From Treponema sp. JC4 (lineage in GTDB: Bacteria; Spirochaetota; Spirochaetia; Treponematales; Treponemataceae), in contig NZ_AJGU01000011.1 in the NCBI RefSeq assembly GCF_000260795.1, positions 1 through 64,000 of the forward strand: a stretch of DNA of 64,000 nucleotides, in the 5' to 3' direction. The position numbers and the translations under genes are program-made. The notes beneath the pieces are model-generated. The model was given only the letters and a program-made list of their open reading frames with translations, was not told where the DNA came from and did no database searches. Positions 43,302-52,306 of the stretch are shown here, in pieces. Position 1 is the stretch's first letter; each line of letters begins with the position of its first letter.

Positions 43302-44927
43302 CTAATCCTCCGCGCCTTTGGCGTCATCATTTTTCATAATAAACTGCAGCATTGTGATGTCATCAAACTGGTCAGTTTCCCCTACAAACTCATCAATTTT
43401 ATTTTTTATATGTGTCAGCGTGTCTGGTGCATTCATGTTCTGAGTGCCCTGAACTGCTGAAAGAAGCCTATTGTCGCCGAAGAGCTTGTTTCCGCTGTCT
43501 GTAGCTTCAGTAACGCCGTCGGTGTAAACAAAAATGCGGTCTCCAGCGCTTAGAGTTACCGAATGTTCCTGATATGGAAGTCCTTCCATTCCGCCAAGAA
43601 CAAAGTTAGGCTTTTCCGAAAGGAAAGAGAAACTTTCTTTCTGATAAAGGACTGGGAAAGGATGCCCCGCATTTACATATTTAAGTTCGCCTGTACTGAA
43701 AGTAAGGATTCCAAGCCAGCAGGTTACAAAGAGGTTTTCTTCGTTGCCCTTACAAAGCTGATTATTTGTCCGCTCAAAAATCTCTTTTGGAGGAAGCCCC
43801 TGTTCTGCGTATGAAGAAATCAGGGTTTTTGCAGTCATCATAAAGAGGGCAGCAGGGACTCCTTTTCCGGAAACATCGCCTACCACAAGCATAATGTGGT
43901 CGTCATCCAGAAGCATATAATCGTAAAGGTCACCGCCTACCTCCTTGGCAGGGGTCATTGTGGCAAAAAGGTCAAAATCTTTGCGGTCAGGGAATGGCGG
44001 ATAGCCGCTTGGAAGGGCATCCAGCTGGATTTTTGCTGCCAGGTTTAATTCCGTGCTGATTCGCTCTTTTTCGGCGGTAACTTTTGTGAGTTCCTTGATA
44101 TTTCGGCAAACGTCATTTTCCATCTGGTGAACCGAATGGGCAAGAATACCAAGTTCATCCCGGTTCTTGATGTGCAGAAGATTATCTGATGGTTCGCCGC
44201 CCCATGATGCAAAATGGTCAGTTTCGCGGGTAATCATCATTACCGGGCTGATAAAGTTTGTATTAAAATAAGAACCAAACACAAAGATAAATGCAACGGC
44301 AAAAATTATTTCTGCTATAAGAATTAATTTAAGATATGAATGGCGGGCATTTACAAATTCCTGAACAGGTTTTTGAGTTCCGACAACCGCAATTACAGTT
44401 CCGCTCTTGTCGTAAACCGGAACATTTGCAGTGATGTGGGATCCGCTTCGTGTATTAAATGTGTGGCGAACAAGCGTTTCTCCGTTTTCGTAAACACGTT
44501 TAATGGAAGCGCTATACTGCTCGTTTTTGTAATCTTCTTCATACCCAATCGGAAATTCCTTCCATTTACCGCCTTTTTTCACTGGGTTAAAAACATAAGT
44601 GATATGAGAATACTCTGGCGGTTCAACAATGGAAACATAAAGAAGATTTAAATCAAATTTATCAACAAAGTCCTGAAGAACTTCTCTTGTTGCTTCGTAT
44701 TCAGCATCAGGGGTTTTCTGCCTTCCGTAATAGGTCAGTTTTTCTGCATTCAGGTTTTCGCGAACTGTTGTGCAGATAGAGAGAACAGACGTGTCATACT
44801 GATTTTTGAATTGAGTCGTAAAACTCCAGTAGCCGGCAATTGAAATAACGGTACAAAGTAAAAAGCCGGTTATAATAACGCTTGAAACAATTTTTTTTGT
44901 AATAATCGGAATTTTCCGTCGTCTCAT
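43302..44927 (-). CDS. Membrane SpoIIE/RsbU-type serine phosphatase
   Basis: A 541-aa protein with an N-terminal membrane segment (about 12-32), an extracytoplasmic sensor with GSHITANVPVYDKSGTVIAV, a second membrane segment near residue 200-220, a HAMP region and a PP2C-like phosphatase domain from about 300. The metal-binding Asp residues are in KEVGGDLYDY, VGDVSGKGVPAALFM and TDGVTEA. It should dephosphorylate a STAS protein in response to an external cue. TATAAT (44935-44940, minus) is seven bases before the ATG, so the transcript is probably leaderless. Confidence 0.92.
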   Translation of the reverse strand: MRRRKIPIITKKIVSSVIITGFLLCTVISIAGYWSFTTQFKNQYDTSVLSICTTVRENLNAEKLTYYGRQKTPDAEYEATREVLQDFVDKFDLNLLYVSIVEPPEYSHITYVFNPVKKGGKWKEFPIGYEEDYKNEQYSASIKRVYENGETLVRHTFNTRSGSHITANVPVYDKSGTVIAVVGTQKPVQEFVNARHSYLKLILIAEIIFAVAFIFVFGSYFNTNFISPVMMITRETDHFASWGGEPSDNLLHIKNRDELGILAHSVHQMENDVCRNIKELTKVTAEKERISTELNLAAKIQLDALPSGYPPFPDRKDFDLFATMTPAKEVGGDLYDYMLLDDDHIMLVVGDVSGKGVPAALFMMTAKTLISSYAEQGLPPKEIFERTNNQLCKGNEENLFVTCWLGILTFSTGELKYVNAGHPFPVLYQKESFSFLSEKPNFVLGGMEGLPYQEHSVTLSAGDRIFVYTDGVTEATDSGNKLFGDNRLLSAVQGTQNMNAPDTLTHIKNKIDEFVGETDQFDDITMLQFIMKNDDAKGAED

Positions 44928-44951
44928 ACCCTAAATTATAACACGGATTTT

Positions 44952-46463
44952 CTATAATGCACGAAAAACTCGTTTTCCGCCCGGACTAATTGCTTTTTGA
45001 GGGCAGACAAGAATACAAAGGTGACAGCCGACACATTTTTTCGGATCCATCTTGATTTTCCTTTCTGAAGTAAGTTCAAGTGCCTGATGTCCGCCGTCCG
45101 AGCAGGAAATAGTACAGCGTCCGCAGCCGACGCATTTTTGGCTGTTGAATTTTGGATATACTATCGAATCTCTTTCCAAACTGTCTGTATTTAAATAGAA
45201 GGAATCAAGCGAAAGTCCCTTCATTTCTGAAATAGACTTAAAACCTTTTTGATTCATGTATAGGGCAAGTCCGGATTTTAAATCTTCAATAATTCTGTAG
45301 CCGTATTTCATAACGGCAGTTGTAATCTGGAGGGAGCCTGCACCGAGCAGAATAAACTCTGCTGCATCCGTCCAGTTTTCAATTCCACCCATGCCTGTAA
45401 TGTGAAGATTGTTAAGATTCTTATTAAGTCCAAGCTCTGCAATAAAGCGGAGGGCGATTGGTTTTACTGCTGTGCCACTGTAACCGCCCAGCGCCGATTT
45501 TCCGTGAACGGAAGGGGCGCTTACGTAGGTGTGCAGATTTACGCCTGTTACGCTTTTTATTGTATTGATTGCAGAAATTCCGTCTGCGCCGCCTTTTTTT
45601 GCCGCCTCGGCAGCCGGACTCATATTTGCAACATTGGGAGTAAGTTTTGCAATGACTGGTATTTTACATGCCGATTTTGCCGCCCGTGTAAAAGATTCTA
45701 CAAGTTCAGGAACCTGTCCTATATCAGAGCCCAGTCCTTCGTCAGCCATATTTGGGCAGGAAAAATTAAGTTCAATGGCATCGGCGCCAGCTTCCTCACA
45801 TTTTTTAGAGAGCGTTCCCCATTCTTCTTCGTTTTGTCCCATAATTGAAGCCAGAATGAATTTTGAAGGGTATTTTTCTTTTAACTGGCGGAAGATTTCC
45901 ATATTTTCTTCTACGCTGTGATCAGAAAGCTGCTCAATATTTTTGAATCCGATAAAAGAATTGTTGTCGCCTTCAAGAGAAGAAAAACGCGGAGAACATT
46001 CATGAATAGGGAAGCTGCATATTGTCTTGAAACAGGCTCCAGCCCAGCCAGCCTCAAAAGCGCGGGCGCACATATCATAAGTACTTGCAACAACAGAAGA
46101 AGATAGAAGAAAAGGGTTTTCAATTGGAATTCCGCAGATATCAGATTTAAGGCAGGTAAAATCTACTGCGTCTGCGCTTTCAACATCGTGAGGAAGAGCG
46201 CGCACGCTGTAAAGCTGCTTTATCAGCTGTGTAATTTTTACCTGGCCGTTTTTTATGCAGGAAATTTCACATGGAGCGGTGAAGCCGGAACATGGATTTT
46301 TTTCCGGCAGGCTTAAAGAAGCGTATTCTTCATTTTCAAACCAGATGCTTCGTAAAAGTTTCCCCGGGTCAATTCCTTGTTTGCAGGCTTCAGAACAGGG
46401 AGGATTACTGCATAAAAGGCAGTTCAGCATATCAGAGCGGTTAATCGTTTTTTGAAAACTCAT
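44952..46463 (-). CDS. Dihydropyrimidine dehydrogenase-like protein (PreA type with extra N-terminal Fe-S domain)
   Basis: A 503-aa protein. Residues about 1-90 form a Fer4_20-like cysteine-rich domain (LNCLLCSNPPCSEACKQGID), as in domain I of eukaryotic DPD. Residues about 105-410 are a dihydroorotate-dehydrogenase-like FMN barrel (NPFLLSSSVVAST, ELNFSCPNMADEGLG with the likely catalytic Cys, ITGMGGIENW). The C-terminus has two 4Fe-4S clusters (CVGCGRCTISC, CVGCHLCILVCP). No FAD/NAD-binding domain (PreT) is present in the protein or beside it, so the electron donor is unclear. It should reduce uracil/thymine or a related ring. Confidence 0.87.
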   Translation of the reverse strand: MSFQKTINRSDMLNCLLCSNPPCSEACKQGIDPGKLLRSIWFENEEYASLSLPEKNPCSGFTAPCEISCIKNGQVKITQLIKQLYSVRALPHDVESADAVDFTCLKSDICGIPIENPFLLSSSVVASTYDMCARAFEAGWAGACFKTICSFPIHECSPRFSSLEGDNNSFIGFKNIEQLSDHSVEENMEIFRQLKEKYPSKFILASIMGQNEEEWGTLSKKCEEAGADAIELNFSCPNMADEGLGSDIGQVPELVESFTRAAKSACKIPVIAKLTPNVANMSPAAEAAKKGGADGISAINTIKSVTGVNLHTYVSAPSVHGKSALGGYSGTAVKPIALRFIAELGLNKNLNNLHITGMGGIENWTDAAEFILLGAGSLQITTAVMKYGYRIIEDLKSGLALYMNQKGFKSISEMKGLSLDSFYLNTDSLERDSIVYPKFNSQKCVGCGRCTISCSDGGHQALELTSERKIKMDPKKCVGCHLCILVCPQKAISPGGKRVFRAL

Positions 46464-46511
46464 AAAATACTCCTGAGGGTGGGGCGGGGCATTAAAATTC
46501 TGTTAAATTCT

Positions 46512-47231
46512 TTACACCGTGCTTCTGCAGATTCTGAATCCCAGAGTTCCAGCTTTTCCTGTTGGCGGAGTAGAAGATCTTGCTGCTGTGGTGCATAAGA
46601 CAGCATCATCAAGCCAGCAGCCGCCGCGTTTTACTTTTGAACTTCCTTTTGCAGGACCTGTAGGTGCAAGGTTATTTCCTCCAGGTAGAGGGCCAAACCA
46701 GTCCCAGCACCATTCTTCAACATTGCCTGACATATCAAATAAACCCAATGCATTAGGTTTTTTCTTTCCAACATCATGAGTTGAAATTTCGCTGTTTTCG
46801 CCGTACCAGGCAACTTCGTCAATATTATCGCTGCCGGAATATAAAAATGCACTTCCAGCCTGTGCAGCGTATTCCCATTCTGCTTCGGTAGGAAGCCTGA
46901 AGCCAGGCCCCTTGAAGTTACATACTAAATCATTCCATAAAGGGCTTTTATCTTCTATAGTAGCAAGCTTAGTGTTTCCTTTGACAGAATAGCATGGTTC
47001 CAGTTTGTATGCATCGCTGAGTGCATTGCAGAAAATAATTGCATCATACCAGGAAACAGATTCAACCGGATGGTCATCGCCCTTAATTTTTGAAGGATTA
47101 AAATTCATTATTTTTTTATATAAGGCCTGGGTTACAGGAACTTCTGCCATATAAAAGTCAAAAATGCCGACTTTACAAAGAGAAGTTTTTTGAGATCCCA
47201 TATTAAATTGACCGCCTTTTACATGAATCAT
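46512..47231 (-). CDS. SUMF1/formylglycine-generating-enzyme-like protein
   Basis: A 239-aa single-domain protein of the FGE-sulfatase family: MIHVKGGQFNMGS, VTQALYKKIM, HPVESVSWYDAIIFCNALS, FRLPTEAEWEYAAQAG, LFDMSGNVEEWCWDW and GTLGFRICRS are all classic. The spacing around the candidate catalytic cysteines (RGGCW, VLC) differs from true formylglycine-generating enzymes, so I do not assign that activity. No signal peptide. It follows the STAS gene by 11 bp and precedes the PreA-like gene, but a functional link is not evident. Confidence 0.88.
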   Translation of the reverse strand: MIHVKGGQFNMGSQKTSLCKVGIFDFYMAEVPVTQALYKKIMNFNPSKIKGDDHPVESVSWYDAIIFCNALSDAYKLEPCYSVKGNTKLATIEDKSPLWNDLVCNFKGPGFRLPTEAEWEYAAQAGSAFLYSGSDNIDEVAWYGENSEISTHDVGKKKPNALGLFDMSGNVEEWCWDWFGPLPGGNNLAPTGPAKGSSKVKRGGCWLDDAVLCTTAARSSTPPTGKAGTLGFRICRSTV

Positions 47232-47242
47232 TATTGCCCCGC

Positions 47243-47569
47243 TTAAACTGTGATTTTTAAGAATGCCGTTGCGCCGATTGTTTCAAAAACCTGCATACAG
47301 AATTCACTTGGATTACGGATTTCAAAAGAAAGGCCGGATGCTGCTTTTGCTGCTACGGCTTTGAAGACTTGAATTATTACGCGAAGCCCCGCACTGGAAA
47401 TATAAGGAACTTCAGAGAGGTCAAGAATAAGTTTGTGACATAAAATAATTCTTGCGTTTATGAAATTTTCATTTAGAAATTTCTCAAGATCCGGAGAGGT
47501 GTTGGTGTCGAGTTTTCCGATAACTTTTACATAAAGAGTATCGTCTATGCGCTGTTGTTCTATAGTCAT
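47243..47569 (-). CDS. STAS-domain anti-sigma factor antagonist
   Basis: A 108-aa protein with the fold pattern of SpoIIAA/RsbV: VKVIGKLDTNTSPDLEKFL, LILDLSEVPYISSAGLRVII (the Ser of SSAG is the phosphorylation site) and a C-terminal IGATAFLKI. It would be the substrate of the RsbW-like kinase at 42894 and the SpoIIE-type phosphatase at 43302. The start codon lies in a perfect 36-nt inverted repeat that also contains the -10 box; no ribosome site is present. Confidence 0.92.
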   Translation of the reverse strand: MTIEQQRIDDTLYVKVIGKLDTNTSPDLEKFLNENFINARIILCHKLILDLSEVPYISSAGLRVIIQVFKAVAAKAASGLSFEIRNPSEFCMQVFETIGATAFLKITV

Positions 47570-47601
47570 ATGAAAATTATAACATCATAATTTTCATATG
47601 A
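47566..47601 (-). promoter_or_regulatory. Perfect inverted repeat over the -10 and start codon of the STAS gene
   Basis: Two 15-nt arms (47566-47580 and 47587-47601, each reading TCATATGAAAATTAT from outside in) are exactly complementary with a six-base loop. The minus-strand TATAAT (47576-47581) and the ATG (47569-47567) both lie inside. It could be an operator or an RNA hairpin that hides the initiation codon. Confidence 0.7.
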
Positions 47602-47611
47602 CAAAGAAAAC

Positions 47612-49390
47612 TTAGTACAGCTTATGTTCTGCAAAGAATTCTATGCTGTCTGCAGTTTTTCCTTCTGTTTCAAAAATGATGATTTCATTTTCGCCTTCCT
47701 TAAGGAGAGGGGCTGGAACATAAAGTCTTTTCTGAGGACCGATTTCCCAGAAGCGGCCAAGATTAAAGCCGTTGAGGAAGATACAGCCTTTTCCCCAGCC
47801 GGTAAAGTCCAGATAGGTGTCGCAGGCCTTGTCTACCATAAGGGTCATGTGAGTGAAACTTGGTGAAGTAATTTTTCCTGTGCCTGCGATACCTTCTTCA
47901 GCTTTATTCCAGTCAATTTTTGAAAGCTGTGCTTTATCAAGATTGAGGTTGTAGTAAGTCCAGTCTGTGAGAGGCTTTTCGTCTGCAAGAACTCTTCCTA
48001 AGATACCCTTGCGCTGGAAAGGAATTTTGGTTGCAAAATTAACGCGGCCAAGATTCTCTACAAGAAGGGTAAGTTCGTCGCCGGAAGCAAGAGTAAGTTC
48101 AACAGGCTTTGCAGTTTCCTTGTCAAAGAGAACAGCCTTAAGCTCTCCGTTTTTAAACTCGTGGATGCGGTCAAGTCCGTCTTCAATTTTAAGTGTATTT
48201 GAGGCAGCTGGAACCTTAGTTTTGTAGAGAATATAGCCGTAATCCTGACCAGAAGCTTCCATTCCAGTCAATTTTTCGACAGAAGAAGTCTTTGCAACTG
48301 CTAAAGTGTCTAAAATATCAAACAATTTAATAGATTTTCCAGCTTTTACTTTACCGTAAGCCTTCTGTTCAATCTTTGTAGAAAGAGGCATTTCTTCAAA
48401 ATCGCGGTATTTTTTAATAATGCTCTGGAAGGTGCGGTATTTTTCTGTGATTTTTCCATCTTCAGAAAGTGGAGCATCGTAGTCGTAACTTGTTGTATCC
48501 GGTGTAAGCTTTGTGAAATAGTTTGAACCATTCATAAAGCCAAAGTTTGTACCGCCGTGGAACATGTAAAAGTTTACGTTACCTTTTTTCAGCATGTAGT
48601 TCAAATCTTTGATATTGCGCTTGAGTTTTGAAGTTTTGTGTTCCTTGTTTCCCCAGGCATCAAACCAGCCGATCCAGAATTCCATGCACATAAGAGGACC
48701 GCGGTTTCCTGTCTTTTTCATCATGCGCTTCATATTTGCAAAAAGCGGGCGGGCGTGAGAACCGAAGTTTCCGGTTGGAAGAGCGCCGTCACACTGTCCG
48801 TGAATAAACATTTTTCCCCATGGACCGTCACTGGTTACAAAAGGAACTGTAATTCCACCTTCGCGCATAAGGCCTTCAAGAAAGTGCATGTAGCTCATGT
48901 CTTTTCCGTAGTAGCCGTATTCGTTTTCAATCTGCATTAAAATGATGTTTCCACCCTTATCAATCTGATGATTTACAAGGCGGGGAAGCAGAACTTTGTA
49001 ATAGTCGCGTACATTCTGATAGTAAGGCTCATTTTTACAGCGAGGTTCAAGTCCCGGTACGGTAAAGATCCATGAAGGAAGTCCTCCGAGTTCCCATTCT
49101 GCGCAGATATATGGAGAAGGGCGCACAATTGCGTAGAGTCCCAGTTTCTGGGCAAGGTCAAGGAATTTTTCAAAATCACAAAGACCGTCAAAGCAGAATT
49201 CGCCCTTGCGTGGTTCTGTAATATTCCATGGGATATAAGTTTCAACTGTGTTACAGCCCATGTTCTTAAGTTTTTCAAGTCTGTCCTGCCAGTATTCAGG
49301 AACTACTCGGAAGTAGTGAATTGAACCCGAAATAATCTGGAAAGGTTTGCCGTCTAATAAAAATGTGTCTTTAATTTCAAATGTACTCAT
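47612..49390 (-). CDS. GH35 beta-galactosidase
   Basis: A 592-aa enzyme of glycoside hydrolase family 35. Near the N-terminus is FLLDGKPFQIISGSIHYFR; the acid/base Glu is in LMQIENEYGYYG and the nucleophile Glu in PLMCMEFWIGWFD; NFYMFHGGTNFGFMNG follows. Two C-terminal beta domains end with GWGKGCIFLNGFNLGRFWEIGPQ (excerpt of the final sandwich). There is no signal peptide, so it acts on imported galactosides. A 17-bp palindrome (49421-49437) lies about 31 bp before the ATG. It is transcribed alone or with the STAS gene downstream. Confidence 0.94.
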   Translation of the reverse strand: MSTFEIKDTFLLDGKPFQIISGSIHYFRVVPEYWQDRLEKLKNMGCNTVETYIPWNITEPRKGEFCFDGLCDFEKFLDLAQKLGLYAIVRPSPYICAEWELGGLPSWIFTVPGLEPRCKNEPYYQNVRDYYKVLLPRLVNHQIDKGGNIILMQIENEYGYYGKDMSYMHFLEGLMREGGITVPFVTSDGPWGKMFIHGQCDGALPTGNFGSHARPLFANMKRMMKKTGNRGPLMCMEFWIGWFDAWGNKEHKTSKLKRNIKDLNYMLKKGNVNFYMFHGGTNFGFMNGSNYFTKLTPDTTSYDYDAPLSEDGKITEKYRTFQSIIKKYRDFEEMPLSTKIEQKAYGKVKAGKSIKLFDILDTLAVAKTSSVEKLTGMEASGQDYGYILYKTKVPAASNTLKIEDGLDRIHEFKNGELKAVLFDKETAKPVELTLASGDELTLLVENLGRVNFATKIPFQRKGILGRVLADEKPLTDWTYYNLNLDKAQLSKIDWNKAEEGIAGTGKITSPSFTHMTLMVDKACDTYLDFTGWGKGCIFLNGFNLGRFWEIGPQKRLYVPAPLLKEGENEIIIFETEGKTADSIEFFAEHKLY

Positions 49391-49420
49391 ATCTATATAC
49401 TACAATAGTTTGTGAATTAG

Positions 49421-49437
49421 TGATAGTATTACTATCA
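49421..49437 (-). promoter_or_regulatory. 17-bp palindromic operator before the GH35 gene
   Basis: TGATAGTATTACTATCA is a palindrome with perfect 8-bp arms around one central base. It is placed where the -35 region of the GH35 promoter is expected, as for a repressor of galactoside use. The binding protein is unknown. Confidence 0.5.
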
Positions 49438-49525
49438 GCAAAATGTTATAATTTTGAAGGAAAAAAATTGATTTTATGAAAATCTGTGTTATTCTTTAAA
49501 TGATAAAACGGAGTAATAGTTTAAT

Positions 49526-50770
49526 ATGCCTTTTATTCAAAAAATTCGTGAAATTCTCCTTGATTTTAAATATGCAAAAATCTTCCAGATAATAGCGGTA
49601 TATTTTGCCCTGATTTATCATACCTCATTTCTGGTTGTATTCGGGGTAATGAAAATTTACCCTATGTTCTTCTATAATATATACAGTGTTACTCTCTTTA
49701 CAGTTCTTGCAATTCTGGTACTGTCTAAAAAATCCTTTGTAGTTCAGTTTGTATTTTTCTATGTGGAAGTTGTAGTTCATCAGCTTCTGGCAGACTATTT
49801 CCTTGGCGGAATGGCTTCCTTCCACTTTTTCATTTTCCTTGTAGGTATTGTTCCGCTTTTGACCTTCCGTGGACATTTCAGACAGTCAATTTTCTACGGA
49901 CTTTTTTCATCGGGGCTTTTTACTTACCTTGAAGTAATTGCGCCTAAGATTGAACCTCACTATGAGCTTTCTCATACAGCCCTTACTGTAATTAAAACCG
50001 TAAATATTGCTTCTGATACAGTTGTAAACATCATCGGTCTTTTGATGTATGCCTACCTTGTTTACCTTGTAGAAAAGAAGCTGCAGACTCAGGTTGATGT
50101 AAAAACCGCAGAAGCTCAGGCTAAGACCGAAAAGCTTTTGAAAATCCAGAGTTATGTAATCAGCAGTCTTGCAAACCTTGTTGATAACCGCGATTTTGAT
50201 ACAGGCGAGCATATTCAGAGAACCTCTGCTTATGTTGATTTGATTTCCCGAAGCGCTTTGGAAAAGGGTCTCTTCAAAGAAGAAATAAACGAAACTTTTG
50301 TTGATTATATTAAACGTGCGGCACCTCTTCATGATGTTGGAAAGATTGTTGTTTCTGATGTGATTTTGAAAAAGCCAGGAAAGCTTACCGCAGATGAATT
50401 TAATTTGATGAAACTTCACGCAAAAGAGGGTGGACGCGTTATTAAAGAAGTTTTTGCCATGAGTGATGATAAAGCCTTTATTAAGGTTGCTGCCGACGTT
50501 GCAACTTATCACCACGAAAAATGGAACGGAACCGGATATCCTTATGGATTGAAGGGAACGGCAATTCCTTTGAGTGCCCGCATTATGGCTGTAGCTGATG
50601 TTTTTGATGCTCTGGTTTCTCGCCGCTGCTATAAAGAACCTTTTGATGTAGAAACTGCCTATAGAATCCTTGAAGAAGGTTCCGGCGAACACTTTGATCC
50701 TGCAATTGTTGCAATCTTCTTGAATCTTAAACCTGAAATTGCTAAGGTAATGGAAAAATTCACGCGCTAG
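49526..50770 (+). CDS. Membrane HD-GYP domain protein (putative cyclic-di-GMP phosphodiesterase)
   Basis: A 414-aa protein with six or so membrane segments in the first 190 residues and a C-terminal HD-GYP domain (about 205-400): FDTGEHIQRTSAYVDL, LHDVGKIVVSDVILKKPG (HD), HHEKWNGTGYPYGLKG (GYP) and MAVADVFDALVSRR. The domain hydrolyses c-di-GMP in characterised members. CGGAG lies 12 bases before the ATG. It stands alone between GH35 and the MATE transporter. Confidence 0.92.
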   Translation: MPFIQKIREILLDFKYAKIFQIIAVYFALIYHTSFLVVFGVMKIYPMFFYNIYSVTLFTVLAILVLSKKSFVVQFVFFYVEVVVHQLLADYFLGGMASFHFFIFLVGIVPLLTFRGHFRQSIFYGLFSSGLFTYLEVIAPKIEPHYELSHTALTVIKTVNIASDTVVNIIGLLMYAYLVYLVEKKLQTQVDVKTAEAQAKTEKLLKIQSYVISSLANLVDNRDFDTGEHIQRTSAYVDLISRSALEKGLFKEEINETFVDYIKRAAPLHDVGKIVVSDVILKKPGKLTADEFNLMKLHAKEGGRVIKEVFAMSDDKAFIKVAADVATYHHEKWNGTGYPYGLKGTAIPLSARIMAVADVFDALVSRRCYKEPFDVETAYRILEEGSGEHFDPAIVAIFLNLKPEIAKVMEKFTR

Positions 50771-50812
50771 AAAGAAGTAAGGCGTTTTTTTTGGATAAGC
50801 AAAAAAGCTTTC

Positions 50813-50847
50813 TTGACAAAACATATAACGTGGTATAACGTTATACT
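50813..50847 (+). promoter_or_regulatory. Promoter/operator of the MATE gene
   Basis: TTGACA (50813-50818) is followed by TATAACGTGGTATAACGTTATA (50824-50845, two direct TATAACGT repeats which also form an inverted repeat) and TATACT (50842-50847). The ATG is only five bases after TATACT and no ribosome site is visible. The repeats look like a repressor site, for instance of a drug-responsive regulator. Confidence 0.5.
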
Positions 50848-50852
50848 AAACT

Positions 50853-52238
50853 ATGAATAACAAATACTTTGGTACATGGAAGTTTTATAAAAGGGCTCTG
50901 GCAATTGCCATTCCCATTATGCTTCAGCTTTTTATACAGAATTTAGTTTCCCTCATTGATAATTTTATGGTTGCCGGACTTGGCGACGTAAAAATGAGCG
51001 GCGTTAATGTCTGCGGACAGATAAACTTTGTCTTCATTGTGCTTATTAACACCCTTTGTATGTCAGGCGGCATTTTTATGTCCCAGTTCAAAGGGGCAAA
51101 GGATAAGCGGGGAATGGAGCAGAGTTTCCGCTTTAAGCTGCTGGTAACCGGCTTTTTCGGCCTTGTTTATGCGCTTTTGTGCTGGTGGGCACCCCGCGGA
51201 CTTTATGGCCTGCTGCTTCATAACAATACTGATGCTGCTGCAATTATTGATCAGACTGTCAGCTATGCGAAGTCGGTTGCTCTTTCCTGGATCTTCATGT
51301 GCATTTCTCAGTCTATTGCCTCATCTTTGCGTGAAGTTGAGATTGTGCGTCCTCCGCTTGTAATAAGCATTATTGCAACCCTGGTAAATACTGTATTCAA
51401 CTATATTTTGATTTACGGACATTTTGGAGCACCTCGTCTGGAAGTTGCAGGAGCCGGTTATGCTACGGTAATTGCCCGCGGAGTAGAACTTATTCTCTTT
51501 TTGATTTATGCCGCCTACAGAAAGCCGGAGTTCCTGTTCAAATTAATCACAATTTTGAATATTGACTTCCTGCTTGGCGTAAAGATTTTAAAGAAATCGG
51601 TTTTGATTCTGGTTTCGGAGCTTTTGTGGGCCTTTTCAGAAACTGTTGCCACAGCTCTCTACAATACTCTTGGTGGTGCAGAAGTTGTTTCCGGCATGGC
51701 TGGCGGTTTTGCAATCTGTAATCTTTTCTTTATCTGTTTCAGCGGAATTGTAACCGCAACAACCGTAATTGTGGGGCAGGAGCTTGGGGCAGGGCACCTG
51801 GAAGAAGCAAGAATTCAGAAAAACTGGATTTTAACGGGTTCAACTCTTTTTGGCTGCCTTTTCCTTGTAATAGGCTTTGCGACAACCCTGCTGGTTCCCT
51901 ATGTTTTTGCAAATCTTACGCCTGAGGCCCGCAGAATTGCCTGCGGAGTTATCATTGTCGGTGCTTCTTATCTTCCGCTCTGGGCTTTTTTAAACGCTCA
52001 GTATGCAATCAGCCGTGCAGGCGGAGACGTAAAAATGGGCGCTATCTGCGACCTTGCGGCAAACATTGCCTATATTGCTTCAATGTTCTTTTTTGTGCTT
52101 TGTACGAGCCTTGGACCTATTGCAATTTATGCCCTTACAAAAATTTCAGACTTCATAAAAAGCGGAATTGCCCACTGGTGGCTTAAAAAGGAAAAGTGGC
52201 TTGTAAATCTTGCTGCCGAAAGTAAGTCCGGTTCATAA
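50853..52238 (+). CDS. MATE-family multidrug exporter
   Basis: A 461-aa inner-membrane protein with about 12 hydrophobic segments. Family features are AIPIMLQLFIQNLVSLIDNF and VAGLGDVKMSGVNVCGQ near the start, MSQFKGAKDKRGMEQSF, and in the second half the matching ATTVIVGQELGAGHLEEA. It would export organic cations or drugs by Na+ or H+ antiport. The unusual repeat-bearing promoter suggests inducible expression. It could instead be a housekeeping exporter; the substrate is not predictable. Confidence 0.92.
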   Translation: MNNKYFGTWKFYKRALAIAIPIMLQLFIQNLVSLIDNFMVAGLGDVKMSGVNVCGQINFVFIVLINTLCMSGGIFMSQFKGAKDKRGMEQSFRFKLLVTGFFGLVYALLCWWAPRGLYGLLLHNNTDAAAIIDQTVSYAKSVALSWIFMCISQSIASSLREVEIVRPPLVISIIATLVNTVFNYILIYGHFGAPRLEVAGAGYATVIARGVELILFLIYAAYRKPEFLFKLITILNIDFLLGVKILKKSVLILVSELLWAFSETVATALYNTLGGAEVVSGMAGGFAICNLFFICFSGIVTATTVIVGQELGAGHLEEARIQKNWILTGSTLFGCLFLVIGFATTLLVPYVFANLTPEARRIACGVIIVGASYLPLWAFLNAQYAISRAGGDVKMGAICDLAANIAYIASMFFFVLCTSLGPIAIYALTKISDFIKSGIAHWWLKKEKWLVNLAAESKSGS

Positions 52239-52306
52239 AAATCTGTTTTTTTTATTATGAGAAAAGAGCCTTGTATGTTATAATTATATAGAAAACATTT
52301 GCTTAA

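Noticed and set aside
46512-47231. Formylglycine-generating enzyme acting on sulfatases or on the exported peptides
   Set aside because: Family match is sound, but the cysteine spacing differs from active FGE, no sulfatase is present in the window, and the peptide locus is 7 kb away.
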